This document shows positions 46,551-55,958 of a stretch of DNA of 64,000 bases, piece by piece. Both the position numbers and the translations under genes were made by a program. Positions within the stretch are counted from its first letter, which is position 1. Each line of letters starts with the position of its first letter. The notes beneath the pieces were generated by a model that saw nothing but the letters and a program-made list of their open reading frames with translations, was not told the origin of the DNA and searched no databases. Origin of the DNA: AP-15 sp963762575 (GTDB lineage Bacteria; Pseudomonadota; Alphaproteobacteria; ATCC43930; CGMCC-115725); assembly GCA_963762575.1 (NCBI GenBank), contig CAVXLL010000019.1, positions 1 to 64,000 of the forward strand, given 5' to 3'.

Positions 46551-48209
46551 TTCGGGCTTCTGCGCAGCCTCCGCAACTTTGCCCGCCTGCTCCGGATCGG
46601 CCTGACCCTGGCGCGGCACGATGCGCTGTTCCCGACTGGCTGGCCGATCGCCGGCGCTGGCGCCGTTGCTGCGCGTTGGCTTGCCGTTCGCCGCTCGGCG
46701 CCGCGCGGTCCGGCCGCGGCCGGGCGAGCGGCTCGCCGCCGCCTTCGAGGAGATGGGGCCGAGCTTCATCAAGCTCGGCCAGCTGCTGGCGACCCGCGCC
46801 GATCTGCTCGGCGAGGAGATCGCCGCCGATCTGGCGCGCCTGCAGGATCGCCTGCCGCCGTTTCCGGGAGCCGAAGCGCGAGCGCTGATCGAGGCGGAGT
46901 TCGCGCGCCCGCTCGACAGCCTGTTCGCGACTTTCGACGAAGCCGCGATCGCCGCGGCCTCGATCGCGCAGGTGCATTTCGCTCGGACGAGCGGCGGGCG
47001 CGAGGTCGCGGTCAAGGTATTGCGGCCCGGGATCGCCGCGCTTTTGCCCGCGACCTCGACCTGTTTCGTTGGCTCGCCGGCTTGTCGAGCGGCTGCCGGC
47101 CGGCGTTGCGCCGGCTGAAGCCGGTCGAGGTCGTGCAGACGCTTGTCGAGGTCGGTCGAGCTCGAGATGGATCTGCGCTTCGAGGCGGCGGCCGCCTCCG
47201 AGCTCGGGGAGAATTTCGCCGGCGACCCGAGCTTTCGCGTGCCGCAGCGTCGATTGGCTGCGCACGGGCCGCACCGTGCTGACGATCGAGCGGGTCACCG
47301 GCATCCGCGTCGACGACCGCGCCGCGCTCCTCGCCGCCGGGCACCGGATCGAGGATGTCTTGGGCAAGGCGGCCGACGCGTTCTTCAACCAGGTATTCCG
47401 CGACGGCTTTTTCCATGCCGATCTCCACCCCGGCAACATGTTCGTCGATGCCGACGGCGCAATCGCCGTGGTCGATTTCGGCATCATGGGCCGGCTCGAC
47501 CGCGAGACCCGCTTCTACCTCGCCGACATGCTGGTCGGCTTTCTCTCGGGCGATTACCGCCGGGTCGCCGAGGTGCATTTCGCCGCCGGCTACGTGCCGA
47601 CAAGCCGCTCGCTCGACGCCTTCACCCAGGCCTGCCGCGTCGATCGGCGAGCCGATCCTCGGACGGCCGCTGCACGAGATCTCGATTGCGCGGCTGCTGG
47701 CGCAGCTCTTCGAGGTGACCGAGCAGTTCGAGATGGAGACCCAGCCGCAGCTCTTGCTGCTGCAGAAAGACGATGGTGCGTGATCGAGGGCGTCGGGCGT
47801 CGGCTCGATCCCGACGGTCAACATCTGGGCTCTGGCGCGGCCGCTGATCGAAGAGTGGATGCGCGACAATCGCGGTCCCGAGGCGAATTCGCCTCGGGAT
47901 GGAGACCATCGCCGATCCTTGATCGACGCGCATCCCGCGCCTGGTGCGCAGCCTCGACCGGCTGGTCGGCGACTGGTCGCGTGAGGGTGTCGTCCTCCAC
48001 GCCGAGAGCCTCGCCGCCCAGGCCGCCCATCGTGCCCGTCTTTGGCAATCGTGCTGGTGCCGCTGTGGCTTGCGGCGGCGGCCCTGGTCGGGATCGCGGT
48101 GGCGCTCCTCTTCGGCGGTAGCACACCGGTCCAAAATTTTGTACGGGGGAGAGGTTTGCCGTCTCGCATCGATAGCTCTCGCCCTTGCCATCGGGCGGTA
48201 GCATATTGA
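46551..48209 (+). CDS. ubiB: UbiB-family atypical kinase (ubiquinone biosynthesis), several frameshifts
   Basis: ABC1/ADCK-type kinase-like ATPase needed for coenzyme Q synthesis, about 550 residues after repair. Order of pieces: LLRSLRNFARLLRIGLTLARHDALF, GPSFIKLGQLLATRADLLG, SIAQVHFARTSGGREVAVKVLRPG, TVLTIERVTGIRVDD, the catalytic-loop block DGFFHADLHPGNMF and AVVDFGIMGRLDRETRF. The C-terminal tail has AAALVGIAVALLFGG, a membrane anchor. Indels near 46615, 47045, 47155, 47250, 47640, 47780 and 47925. The start is not exactly readable (no ATG); it overlaps or abuts the ubiE stop. Confidence 0.82.
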
Positions 48210-48215
48210 CCTCGG

Positions 48216-49448
48216 ATGACAGGACGGAGGGCGGACTTGCTTCAGGGCCGGCGCATTCTGCTGATCATCTCCGGGCGGCATCGCCGCCTATAAGAGCCTC
48301 GAGCTGATCCGCCGGCTGCGCGAGCGGGGCGCCGCGGTGCGCTGCATCATGACCGCAGGCGGCGCGGCAGTTCGTGACGCCGCTGTCGGTGTCCTCGCTC
48401 AGCGAGGACAAGGTCTATGGCGACCTCTGGTCGCTGACCGACGAGAGCGAGATGGGCCACATCCGCCTGTCGCGCGAGGCCGATCTGGTCGTCGTCGCGC
48501 CGGCGACCGCCGATCTGATCGCGCGGATGGCGGCGGGGCTCGCCGACGATCTCGCGACGACGGCTCTGCTCGCCTCCGACAAGCCGGTGCTGATCGCGCC
48601 GGCGATGAACCTGCTGATGTGGGCGCATCCGGCGACCCAGGCCAATCTGGCGACCCTGGCAGGCGCGCGGCGTCGTGCGCGTCGGCCCGGATGCCGGCGA
48701 ACTTGCCTGCGGCGAGGTCGGGCTCGGGCCGCATGGCCGAGCCGATGGAGATCGTCGCCGCGATCGAGCACGTCCTGCGTCGCCGACCAGCGCCTCGCCG
48801 GCAGGCGGGCGCTCGTGACCAGCGGCCCGACGCGCGAGCCGATCGATCCGGTGCGCTATCTCTCGAACCATTCCTCGGGCAAGCAGGGCCATGCGATCGC
48901 CGCCGCGCTGGCCGCGCTCGGCGCCGAGACGGTGCTGGTTTCCGGACCGACCCAGGAGCCGACCCCGGCCGGGGTCAAGCTGGTCCCGGTCGAGACCGCG
49001 GCGGAGATGCTCGCCGCCTGCGAGGCGGCGTTGCCGGTCGATGTCGCGGTGATGGCGGCGGCGGTCTCCGACTGGCGGGTCGAGAGCGCCGCCCCCAGAA
49101 GCTGAAAAAAGATGGCGAGCGGCCCGCCGGCGCTGCGCCTCGTCGAGAACCCCGACATCCTGTCGCGCATCGCGCGCGCAGCAACGATCGGCCGGCGCTC
49201 GTCATCGGCTTTGCCGCGGAGACCGAGAATATCGTCGCCAACGCCCGCCTCAAGCGCGAACGCAAGGGCTGCGACTGGATCCTCGCCAACGACGTCTCGC
49301 CGGGCACCGGCACCTTCGGCGGCGACCGCAACACGATCCACCTGGTTGAGGCCACGGGGTCGAGGACTGGCCGGCCATGACCAAGCAGGAGGTCGCCGCT
49401 CGGCTCGCCGAGCGCGTGGCGGGCTCGCTCGGGCATCGGCGGGCGTGA
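48216..49448 (+). CDS. coaBC: CoaBC: phosphopantothenoylcysteine decarboxylase/synthetase, several frameshifts
   Basis: Bifunctional enzyme of coenzyme A synthesis, about 405 residues after repair. CoaC part: ILLIISGGIAAYKSLELIRRL, FVTPLSVSSLSEDKVYGDLW, DLVVVAPATADLIARMAAGLADDLATT and the motif PAMNLLMW. CoaB part: LVTSGPTREPIDPVRYLSNHSSGKQG, AAVSDWRVE, VENPDIL, IGFAAETENIV and GCDWILANDVS. Indels near 48275, 48370, 48660, 48730, 48780, 49095, 49180, 49360 and 49430. The ATG at 48216 is a likely start; TTG at 48238 is an alternative. It is normally essential, so intactness in the cell is expected. Confidence 0.85.
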
Positions 49449-49452
49449 CGCC

Positions 49453-49997
49453 GTGAAGATCGAGCTGAAAATCCTCGACCGCGCCTGCCCGGCTGGGGGT
49501 TTCCGCATTAGGGTCGAGCCTCGCGGCCGGCCTCGATCTGCACGCCTGCCTCGACGGGCCGCTCGTCCTGCGGCCGCAGGCGCCGGCGGTGCTGATCTCC
49601 GCCGGCATCGCCTTTCGCATCGGCGATCCGGAATGGTGCGCGCTGGTGCTGCCGCGTTCCGGCCTCGGTCACCGAGCGGGGCTGGTGCTCGGCAACACGG
49701 TCGGGCGTCATCGACGCCGATTACGAGGGGCCGCTGCTGATCTCGGCGTGGAACCGCAATCCTGCGCCGGGCGGTGACGCGATCGAGATCCGGCCCGGCG
49801 ACCGCATCGCCCAGCTCGTCTTTACCCGCATTGCGCGGCCGGACTTCACGATCGTCGCCGCGTTTTCCGAGGCCGGCGGCCGGCAGGAAAGCGGCTTCGG
49901 CTCGACCGGCGTCGCTTCCGCTTGTCCCGACCGCTTCCGGGGCGACAATCGTACCAACGAGACCCGGAATCACGGGGTGGCGGTTCGGGAAGGATGA
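49453..49997 (+). CDS. dut: dUTP diphosphatase, frameshifted
   Basis: Trimeric dUTPase hydrolysing dUTP to dUMP, about 180 residues. GTG at 49453 starts (M)KIELKILDRACP, five bases after coaBC. Family motifs are all present across two or three frames: AAGLDLHACLDGPLVL, ALVLPRSGLG, LGNTVGVIDADYEGPL, RPGDRIAQLVFT and the C-terminal SGFGSTG. Indels near 49495, 49515 and 49705. The frame continues about 28 residues beyond SGFGSTG to TGA 49995-49997, which overlaps the next start (ATGA). Confidence 0.87.
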
Positions 49998-50448
49998 TCC
50001 GGTTAACCAAGAAACTGCTGTTCGCGATCGAGGCGGTGCTCGACATCGCCTATAACGGCGGTCGCCGCGCCGGTGCGTTCGTCCGAGATCACCGCGCGCC
50101 AGGGCATTCCCCGCCGCTACCTCGAGCCGGTGCTGCAGGAGCTGGTGCGGCACAAGATCCTTGTCGGGATCCGCGGCCCGAGCGGCGGCTATCGGCTGGC
50201 CCGCGAGCGGCGGCGCATCAGCCTCGGCGACATCGTGCGCACGTTGCGGGGGCTCGAGACCGCGGAGGACCCGATCGCCGACCCGGCCGGCAGCGCGCTC
50301 GGTCATCAGGTCGTGCGCCCGCTGTGGCTCGAACTCCAGGAGGAGATGATGCGGCGGCTCGACTCGCTGACCCTCGATGAGCTTTGTGCGTCGCGCGCAC
50401 CGCGCCGGCATCGCCGGCGCCACCGAATACGGCGATTTCGAGATTTGA
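49994..50448 (+). CDS. Rrf2 family transcriptional regulator, frameshifted
   Basis: About 150 residues. MIRLTKKLLFAIEAVLDIAYN begins the winged helix; after an indel near 50065 it continues RSSEITARQGIPRRYLEPVLQELVRHKILVGIRGPSGGYRLARERRRISLGDIVRTL, the classic Rrf2 core, and ends ATEYGDFEI with TGA 50446-50448 after another indel near 50393. The three-cysteine Fe-S site of IscR is not evident. It lies 64 bases upstream of cysK, so control of cysteine synthesis (CymR-like) is inferred from position. Confidence 0.83.
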
Positions 50449-50512
50449 GCGGGCGAACCTAGATAATCACAATCGCCTAAATCAACATCGAACCAGCAGA
50501 AGGGAAGGGCTG

Positions 50513-51489
50513 ATGGACACCCCAACCAGCACCAGAGGGCAGAGCGGCGAGTTTCGCGGCCGGGTCTATGACAGCATCGTCGATACGATCGGCGCGACCC
50601 CGCTGGTACGCCTGCATCGGCTCGCGCAGAACGCCGGGGCCAAGGCCGACATCCTCGGCCAAATGCGAGTTCTTCAACCCCTTCCTCGGTCAAGGACCGC
50701 ATCGGGGTGGCGATGATCGACGCCGCCGAGGACGCCGGCCGCATCAAGCCCGGCACCGTGCTGGTCGAGCCGACCTCCGGCAATACCGGGATCGCCCTCG
50801 CCTTCGTGTGCGCCGCGAAAGGCTATCGGCTGATCCTGACGATGCCGGAGAGCATGTCGGTCGAACGCCGCAAGATGCTGATACTGTTGGGCGCCGAGCT
50901 CGAACTGACCCCGGCGGCGCAAGGCATGCGCGGCGCCATCGCCAAGGCCGAGGAGATCGTCGCGTCGCTGCCCGACGCGTTTATCCCGCAGCAGTTCCAG
51001 AACCCCGCAAACCCCGAGATCCATCGCCGCACCACGGCGGAGGAAATCTGGAAAGACACCGGCGGCGCAGTCGATGTCGTGGTAAGCGGGGTCGGCACCG
51101 GCGGGACCTTGACCGGCGTCGGCTCGGTCCTGAAGCCGCGCAAGCCCGGGCTCAAGATGGTCGCGGTCGAGCCCGAGGACAGCGCGGTGTTGTCGGGCGG
51201 CCCGCCGGGTCCGCACAAGATTCAGGGGATCGGCGCGGGTTTTATCCCGGACATTCTCGACGCCAGCCTGATCGACGAGATCATCCGCATCGGCAACGAC
51301 ATCGCCGTCAACTGTGCGCGCGAAGCGGCCCGGCTCGAAGGTCTCGCGGTCGGGATCTCGTCGGGCGCGGCGCTCGCCGCGGCGCTCGAAGTCGGCGCAC
51401 GGCCCGAAATGGCGGGTAAGACGATCGTCGTAGTATTACCCGATTTTGCCGAGCGCTACTTGTCGACCGTGCTCTTCGATGGGCTCTGA
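50513..51489 (+). CDS. cysK: Cysteine synthase A, frameshifted near the PLP lysine
   Basis: O-acetylserine sulfhydrylase, about 325 residues. The ATG at 50513 follows AGGGAAGGG. N-terminal IVDTIGATPLVRLHRLAQ; the PLP-lysine block (FFNP...SVKDRIG) is recoverable at 50660-50705 but crosses two indels (near 50661 and 50684). From 50707 it reads VAMIDAAEDAGRIKPGT, VEPTSGNTGIALAFVCA, GVGTGGTLTGVGSVL and GISSGAALAAALEV to the stop. A C-terminal motif DFAERYLSTVLF is typical of CysK. Confidence 0.88.
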
Positions 51490-51497
51490 GCCGTCCG

Positions 51498-52256
51498 ATG
51501 GAGCTCACCGAGGAGCAGTTTCAGCGCTATGCCCGCCATCTGATCCTCGATGAGGTCGGCGAGGAGGGGCAGGTCCGGCTGTTGTCCTCGCGCGTCCTCG
51601 TCGTCGGCGCCGGCGGCCTCGGGTCGCCGTTGCTGCTCTATCTCGCCGCCGCCGGGGTCGGGACCCTCGGCATCACCGATGCCGACCGGGTCGACCTGAC
51701 CAATCTGCAGCGGCAGATCGTGCACGCAACCGACCGTATCGGCGCCCTCAAGGTGGACAGCGCCCGGCACACGCTCGCCGCGATCAACCCGGGCGTGCGG
51801 GTCGAAACCCACCCTCTGCGGCTCGGGCCGGACAATGCCGAGGCAATGATCCGCGACTACGACCTCGTCGCCGACGGCAGCGACAATTTCGAGACGCGCT
51901 ACCTGCTGACGGATCTTTGCTGCCGGCTCGAAAAGCCTCTGGTGGCGGCGGCGCTGTCCCCGTTCGAGGGCCAGCTCTCGACCTTCAAGCCTTATCTCGG
52001 CCCCGGCCACCCTTGCTACCGCTGCTTGTTCCGGGAGCCCCCGCCGCCCGACCTCGTTCCGCGCTGCGAGACCGCCGGCATCCTCGGCGCCGTCGCCGGC
52101 GTTCTCGGCACCTTGCAGGCGGTCGAGGTGCTGAAGGAACTGCTGCAGCTCGGCGAAAGCCTCGACGGCACGCTTCTCCTCTATGACGCGCTGCGCGCCC
52201 GCTTCCATTCGATCCGCATCAACAAGGACCCGGACTGCCCGACCTGCTCGCAATAG
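51498..52256 (+). CDS. moeB: HesA/MoeB/ThiF family adenylyltransferase
   Basis: 252-residue E1-like enzyme that adenylates the C-terminal glycine of a sulfur carrier (MoaD or ThiS). FQRYARHLILDEVGEEGQ, the nucleotide motif VVGAGGLGSPLLLYLAAAG near residue 35, DLTNLQRQIVH, DGSDNFETRYLLTD, and the catalytic-loop Cys in RCETAGILGAVAG. Zinc ligands are CYRC and CPTC. No rhodanese domain. It starts 8 bases after cysK; the pairing suggests cysteine-derived sulfur transfer. Intact. Confidence 0.88.
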   Translation: MELTEEQFQRYARHLILDEVGEEGQVRLLSSRVLVVGAGGLGSPLLLYLAAAGVGTLGITDADRVDLTNLQRQIVHATDRIGALKVDSARHTLAAINPGVRVETHPLRLGPDNAEAMIRDYDLVADGSDNFETRYLLTDLCCRLEKPLVAAALSPFEGQLSTFKPYLGPGHPCYRCLFREPPPPDLVPRCETAGILGAVAGVLGTLQAVEVLKELLQLGESLDGTLLLYDALRARFHSIRINKDPDCPTCSQ

Positions 52257-52263
52257 GACTTTG

Positions 52264-52443
52264 ATGGAGCGCGACAGCAAACGCATCGCCAGGGAATGGA
52301 ACCGGGAGATCGAGGCTGAACTGCGCCGTCTCGCCGCCCGGCGGGACGAGGAATGGGGCAGGGTCGTGGTCTGGGCGGTGCTGGAGCTGGTCTGGCTGGT
52401 GGCCGTGTTTGCGGTCCTCGGCGTGTTCAGCCGGCTGCACTAA
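52264..52443 (+). CDS. Small single-pass membrane protein
   Basis: 59 residues from ATG 52264, 7 bases after the moeB stop. A charged N-terminal helix (MERDSKRIAREWNREIEAEL, RRLAARRDEEWG) is followed by one membrane helix (LVWLVAVFAVLGVF). Probably translated with moeB. No family name can be given. Confidence 0.6.
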   Translation: MERDSKRIAREWNREIEAELRRLAARRDEEWGRVVVWAVLELVWLVAVFAVLGVFSRLH

Positions 52444-52461
52444 AGGTGAATTACTCTGCCG

Positions 52462-54591
52462 TCATTCGGCCCCGGCCGCTCGGCTCTCGTTCGGACGGCG
52501 GAGCTTTGCCGCGGCCCCGGCGCCTTCTTGCTCTGCCGCCTTCTCGTACCAGGCGTCGGCCATTGCAACATCTGCGGCCACCCCGTGACCGGCGCGGTAT
52601 AGGTCGCCCAGCTGGCGCTGAGCTTCGGCCAAGCCTTGTTCGGCCGCCAGGCAGCACCAACGGAACGCCTCTTCGGCATCCTGCGTTGCGCCCTGACCCT
52701 TCAGCAGCATGACCGCGAGATTGTATTGCGCGTAGCGGTCGCCGTGCTCGGCCGAGCGGCGGTACCATTTGACCGCCTCGGCGAGGTTGCGGACAACGCC
52801 GGTGCCGGTGCAATACATCGCGGCCAGTTGGAATTGCGCGCCGGCATCCCCCTGCTCGGCGGCTTTGCGAAACCACAGCGCCGCTGCGGCCGTGTCGCGG
52901 GCGACGCCGCGCCCGTTCAGGCAATTCCATGCAAGAAGCCGCTGCGCTTCCAGATTGCCCGCGTCGGCGGCGGAGCGGTAACAGCGCATGGCCGCGCCCT
53001 CTTCGGGTTCGTCGAGATGCCCTTGCGCATAGAGATGTCCGAGTTGGACGAGGGCCGGGGGATGACCCGATTCCGCTGCCTGCCGGATCAATGAGGCGGC
53101 CCGGGAAAAATCCCGGTCGACGCTTTCCCCGCGCGCGTACAGCAGGCCGAGGGCGGTTTGGGCTTCGGGGTCGCCGGCCTCGACCGCCCGGCGCAGCCAC
53201 GCCACCCCGGCATCCGGGTCTCGCGCAACGCCCTCACCGCCTAGGTAGAGATATCCGAGGCGAAGCTGGGCGGTTGTGACGCCTTGGTCGGCGGCGCGCC
53301 TGTACCAGCCGGCCGCCTTGGCCGCGTCGCGCGCGACGCCGGTCCCTTGCAGGTGAAAGGCGGCGATATTGACTTGGGCGGCGGCAATGCCCTGCTCGGC
53401 GGCCTTGCCAAACCATTTGGCAGCCTCGCCGAGCTCCTGCGGGACGCCGTCGCCGCGCGCGTAAAGCCGCCCGAGGCAAAACTGCGCCGCGGCGTCGCCG
53501 CCTTCAGCCGCGGCGCGGTAACATTTTGCGGCCTCGATCAGGTTCGGCACCGAGGCTTCCCCGGTCTCATACATCTGGGCGAGGCGCAAGGTCGCCGGGA
53601 CGAGATTTTGCCGCGCAGCCTGGCGCAACAAGGTTTCAGCGGTGCGCTCGTTGCGGGGCTGGCCGCCACCGCCGTCCAGAGTGAGCAGCGCCAGATTGTA
53701 CTGCGCGCGCGCATTGCCTTGTTCGGCGGCTTTGCCTAACCACTCCGCCGCTTTGTCGGTGTCGCGATCGACGCCTTGGCCAGAAAGGTACATCAACCCG
53801 AGTGCCACTTGCGCCGCGGCATTGCCCTTCTCGGCAGCTTTCTCGTAGCAGCTGGCGGCGGTCGGAAGATCCGTCTCCACGCCGTGACCGTTGGCGTAGA
53901 GGATGCCGAGCCCGAGCTCGGCAGCAGCGCTGCCCTGGGCGGCGGCGAGCGAGTACCAGTGGCGAGCTTCCTGATAATTGCACTCGCAACCGATCCCGCG
54001 CGCGTAAATCAGCCCGGTATTGGCCTGCGCGTCGGCGATCCCCTGCTCGGAAGCCGCCCGGCTCCAGCGCAGTGCCACGGCGGGGTCCTGCGGGACGTCG
54101 AACCCGTTCGGAAAGAGAAGGGTTCGATTGTGGTCGGCGGCCTCGGGGTCGCGCTTGGCGGCGGCCCCGTACCATCGCGCAAAATTCGATGCATGCGCGC
54201 GGTAGCCGTCGAGATGCAGCAGGCTGAGCTGATGCTGCGCCGGAGCATGACCTTGCTCCGCCGCCCGCCGGTAGCAGGCGGCGGCATCGGCGAGATTGGC
54301 GAGCACCCCGTGTCCGCGGGCGTAGAGCAACCCCAGCCGATACGAGGCCTCGGGATTTCCGGCGGAAGCCGCTGCAGTCCATTCCGTGAGCGCCGCGGCG
54401 TAATCGCTACGTTCATAAGCCTCACCGCCGCGCTCCACAGCAGATCCGGGCCCGCGCAGCCTCGCATCGAGCCAGGCGATCCTGCTTCGCCCCGCTTGCC
54501 CCGTCCCTAACCCTCCCGCGCTTGCGGGGGAGGGAAGGGTGGGGGCGGGAGCCGGGATCAGCGTCGGCGCGGTCGGCGGCGTCACACTCAC
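52462..54591 (-). CDS. Large Sel1-repeat (TPR-like) protein coupled to the type I secretion genes
   Basis: 709 residues from GTG 54591, which overlaps the HlyD stop (GTGA). An upstream reading in this frame lies antisense-free inside HlyD in another phase and is not believed. After a Pro-rich start, the whole protein is about 18 consecutive Sel1 repeats of 36 residues, e.g. CYEKAAEKGNAAAQVALGLM and WFRKAAEQGDAGAQFQLAAM; the third and eighth are degenerate. Sel1 arrays form superhelical scaffolds for protein-protein contacts. There is no signal peptide, so a cytoplasmic role with the ABC exporter or its regulator is inferred. Codons about 16-30 derive from a palindromic repeat. Confidence 0.85.
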   Translation of the reverse strand: MSVTPPTAPTLIPAPAPTLPSPASAGGLGTGQAGRSRIAWLDARLRGPGSAVERGGEAYERSDYAAALTEWTAAASAGNPEASYRLGLLYARGHGVLANLADAAACYRRAAEQGHAPAQHQLSLLHLDGYRAHASNFARWYGAAAKRDPEAADHNRTLLFPNGFDVPQDPAVALRWSRAASEQGIADAQANTGLIYARGIGCECNYQEARHWYSLAAAQGSAAAELGLGILYANGHGVETDLPTAASCYEKAAEKGNAAAQVALGLMYLSGQGVDRDTDKAAEWLGKAAEQGNARAQYNLALLTLDGGGGQPRNERTAETLLRQAARQNLVPATLRLAQMYETGEASVPNLIEAAKCYRAAAEGGDAAAQFCLGRLYARGDGVPQELGEAAKWFGKAAEQGIAAAQVNIAAFHLQGTGVARDAAKAAGWYRRAADQGVTTAQLRLGYLYLGGEGVARDPDAGVAWLRRAVEAGDPEAQTALGLLYARGESVDRDFSRAASLIRQAAESGHPPALVQLGHLYAQGHLDEPEEGAAMRCYRSAADAGNLEAQRLLAWNCLNGRGVARDTAAAALWFRKAAEQGDAGAQFQLAAMYCTGTGVVRNLAEAVKWYRRSAEHGDRYAQYNLAVMLLKGQGATQDAEEAFRWCCLAAEQGLAEAQRQLGDLYRAGHGVAADVAMADAWYEKAAEQEGAGAAAKLRRPNESRAAGAE
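54497..54550. repeat. REP-like palindromic repeat, copy 3, inside the Sel1 gene
   Basis: CCCTCCCGCGCTTGCGGGGG and adjacent AGGGAAGGGTGGGGG share the core of copies 1 and 2. It lies near the 5' end of the Sel1 gene, in frame, encoding a Pro/Ala/Gly-rich stretch (PTLPSPASAGGLGTG). Confidence 0.7.
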
Positions 54592-55958
54592 GGCTCGCGC
54601 ATCGCCTCGTTGACGCTGCGGATCACGCCTTTCAGCACGTACATGAAGACGGAGCGCGATCCGACACTGATGTCGGCGGTCAGGGTCATGCCCGGCACTA
54701 ATCTGAAGCTGTCCGGTACCGCATGGAGTTTGACTTCGGTCATTGCTATGCGTGCCTTGTAATAGGGATCGACGGCGCTGCCATTGTCGTCCTGCGAAAA
54801 CGCGCCCTCGCTGATCCAGCGCACGTAACCCGAGGCAGTACCGTGCTCGACAAAGCTGAACGGGTCGAGCTTCACCGTGGCGCTGTCCCCCGGGCGGACA
54901 AACCCGATTTCGCGCGTCGCAATGTGAACCTCGGCCTCGACGGGCGAATGCAGCGGGGCGAGGGTGATGAGCGGATCGCCCTCTTTCAGAACCGAGCCGA
55001 CCGACAGCTTCGCCAATTTCAAGACGACCGCGTCGTCCGACGCCTCGAGCCGCACCAGATCCTGATGCCTGGACGCCTTGGCCAGCTGCTGGCGAGCGGT
55101 GTCCAGCGAATTGCGCGCCGTTACCAGCTCCTGGCTGACCTGTCCTTCCCATTGCTCGACAAACGCGTCGCGATTGGCGATCGTGGAGGCGAGCTGGTGC
55201 TCGGCTTCGGTAAGGCCGTTGCGGTCGAAATCCTGTGTCCGCAGAATTTCCATACGCTGATCCGTAGCGGTCAGCAGATTGAGGCGGCTGCCGACCTGGT
55301 TGGCCGCCAGACTGGCCCGCATACCCTCGATCTCCTGTGAAATTTTTACCCGGTCGTCATAATGGGCGAGGTCGTCCTTCAGCTTGCGGATCGTCGCCTT
55401 GTTTTGCTCGATCTGCTCGTCATAGGCGCGCAGCTGGGCCTCGAACTGGCCTTTGCGCTGTATGTAATAAGCCCGCTGGAGCGAAGCATAAGCACCCTCC
55501 GGCGTGGTTGCCAAAGGCGGGTTGAAGTCGCGGCGCGCCAGCTCTGCCTCGGCGCGGGAGATCTGCGGTTCGAGGCTGGCGATCTGCGCGGCCGCCGCGG
55601 TGACATCCGCGGCGGCGAAAGTCGGATCGAGCGTCGCCAAGAGCTGCCCGCGTTTGACGCGCTCGCCTTCCTGCACGTCCAGGCTCTTGATGATCGAGGC
55701 ATCGAGCGCCTGCAGAACGATGGACGGCTCGGTCGTGACGATCTGGCCCTCAGACGATGTTACGACCCGGTTGATCTTCATAAAGGAACTGACCGCGAGC
55801 AGGGCGACGAACAGCCCGGCCAGCACGTGCAGAGTAAACCGCAGCTGTGCTGGTTCGGGATCCTCCCGAACCTCGCCGACCTCGGACTGAAAGATCCGGA
55901 TCAGCGCAGCGGAAGGCGGGCTACGCTGCGGTGCCGGCGCGAAGCGGAACAAGCGCAT
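54588..55958 (-). CDS. HlyD-family type I secretion periplasmic adaptor
   Basis: 456-residue membrane fusion protein. One N-terminal membrane helix (LHVLAGLFVALLAVSSFM, about residues 43-62), a lipoyl half-motif (IKSLDVQEGERVKRGQLLATLDP), a long alpha-hairpin with heptad-like helices (about 120-290), the second half-motif (VVLKLAKLSVGSVLKEGDPL) and the beta-barrel with FVRPGDSATVKLDPFSF. It bridges the ABC exporter to an outer-membrane channel. Its start lies 38 bases inside the 3' end of the ABC gene. No TolC-like gene is in the window. Confidence 0.9.
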   Translation of the reverse strand: MRLFRFAPAPQRSPPSAALIRIFQSEVGEVREDPEPAQLRFTLHVLAGLFVALLAVSSFMKINRVVTSSEGQIVTTEPSIVLQALDASIIKSLDVQEGERVKRGQLLATLDPTFAAADVTAAAAQIASLEPQISRAEAELARRDFNPPLATTPEGAYASLQRAYYIQRKGQFEAQLRAYDEQIEQNKATIRKLKDDLAHYDDRVKISQEIEGMRASLAANQVGSRLNLLTATDQRMEILRTQDFDRNGLTEAEHQLASTIANRDAFVEQWEGQVSQELVTARNSLDTARQQLAKASRHQDLVRLEASDDAVVLKLAKLSVGSVLKEGDPLITLAPLHSPVEAEVHIATREIGFVRPGDSATVKLDPFSFVEHGTASGYVRWISEGAFSQDDNGSAVDPYYKARIAMTEVKLHAVPDSFRLVPGMTLTADISVGSRSVFMYVLKGVIRSVNEAMREP

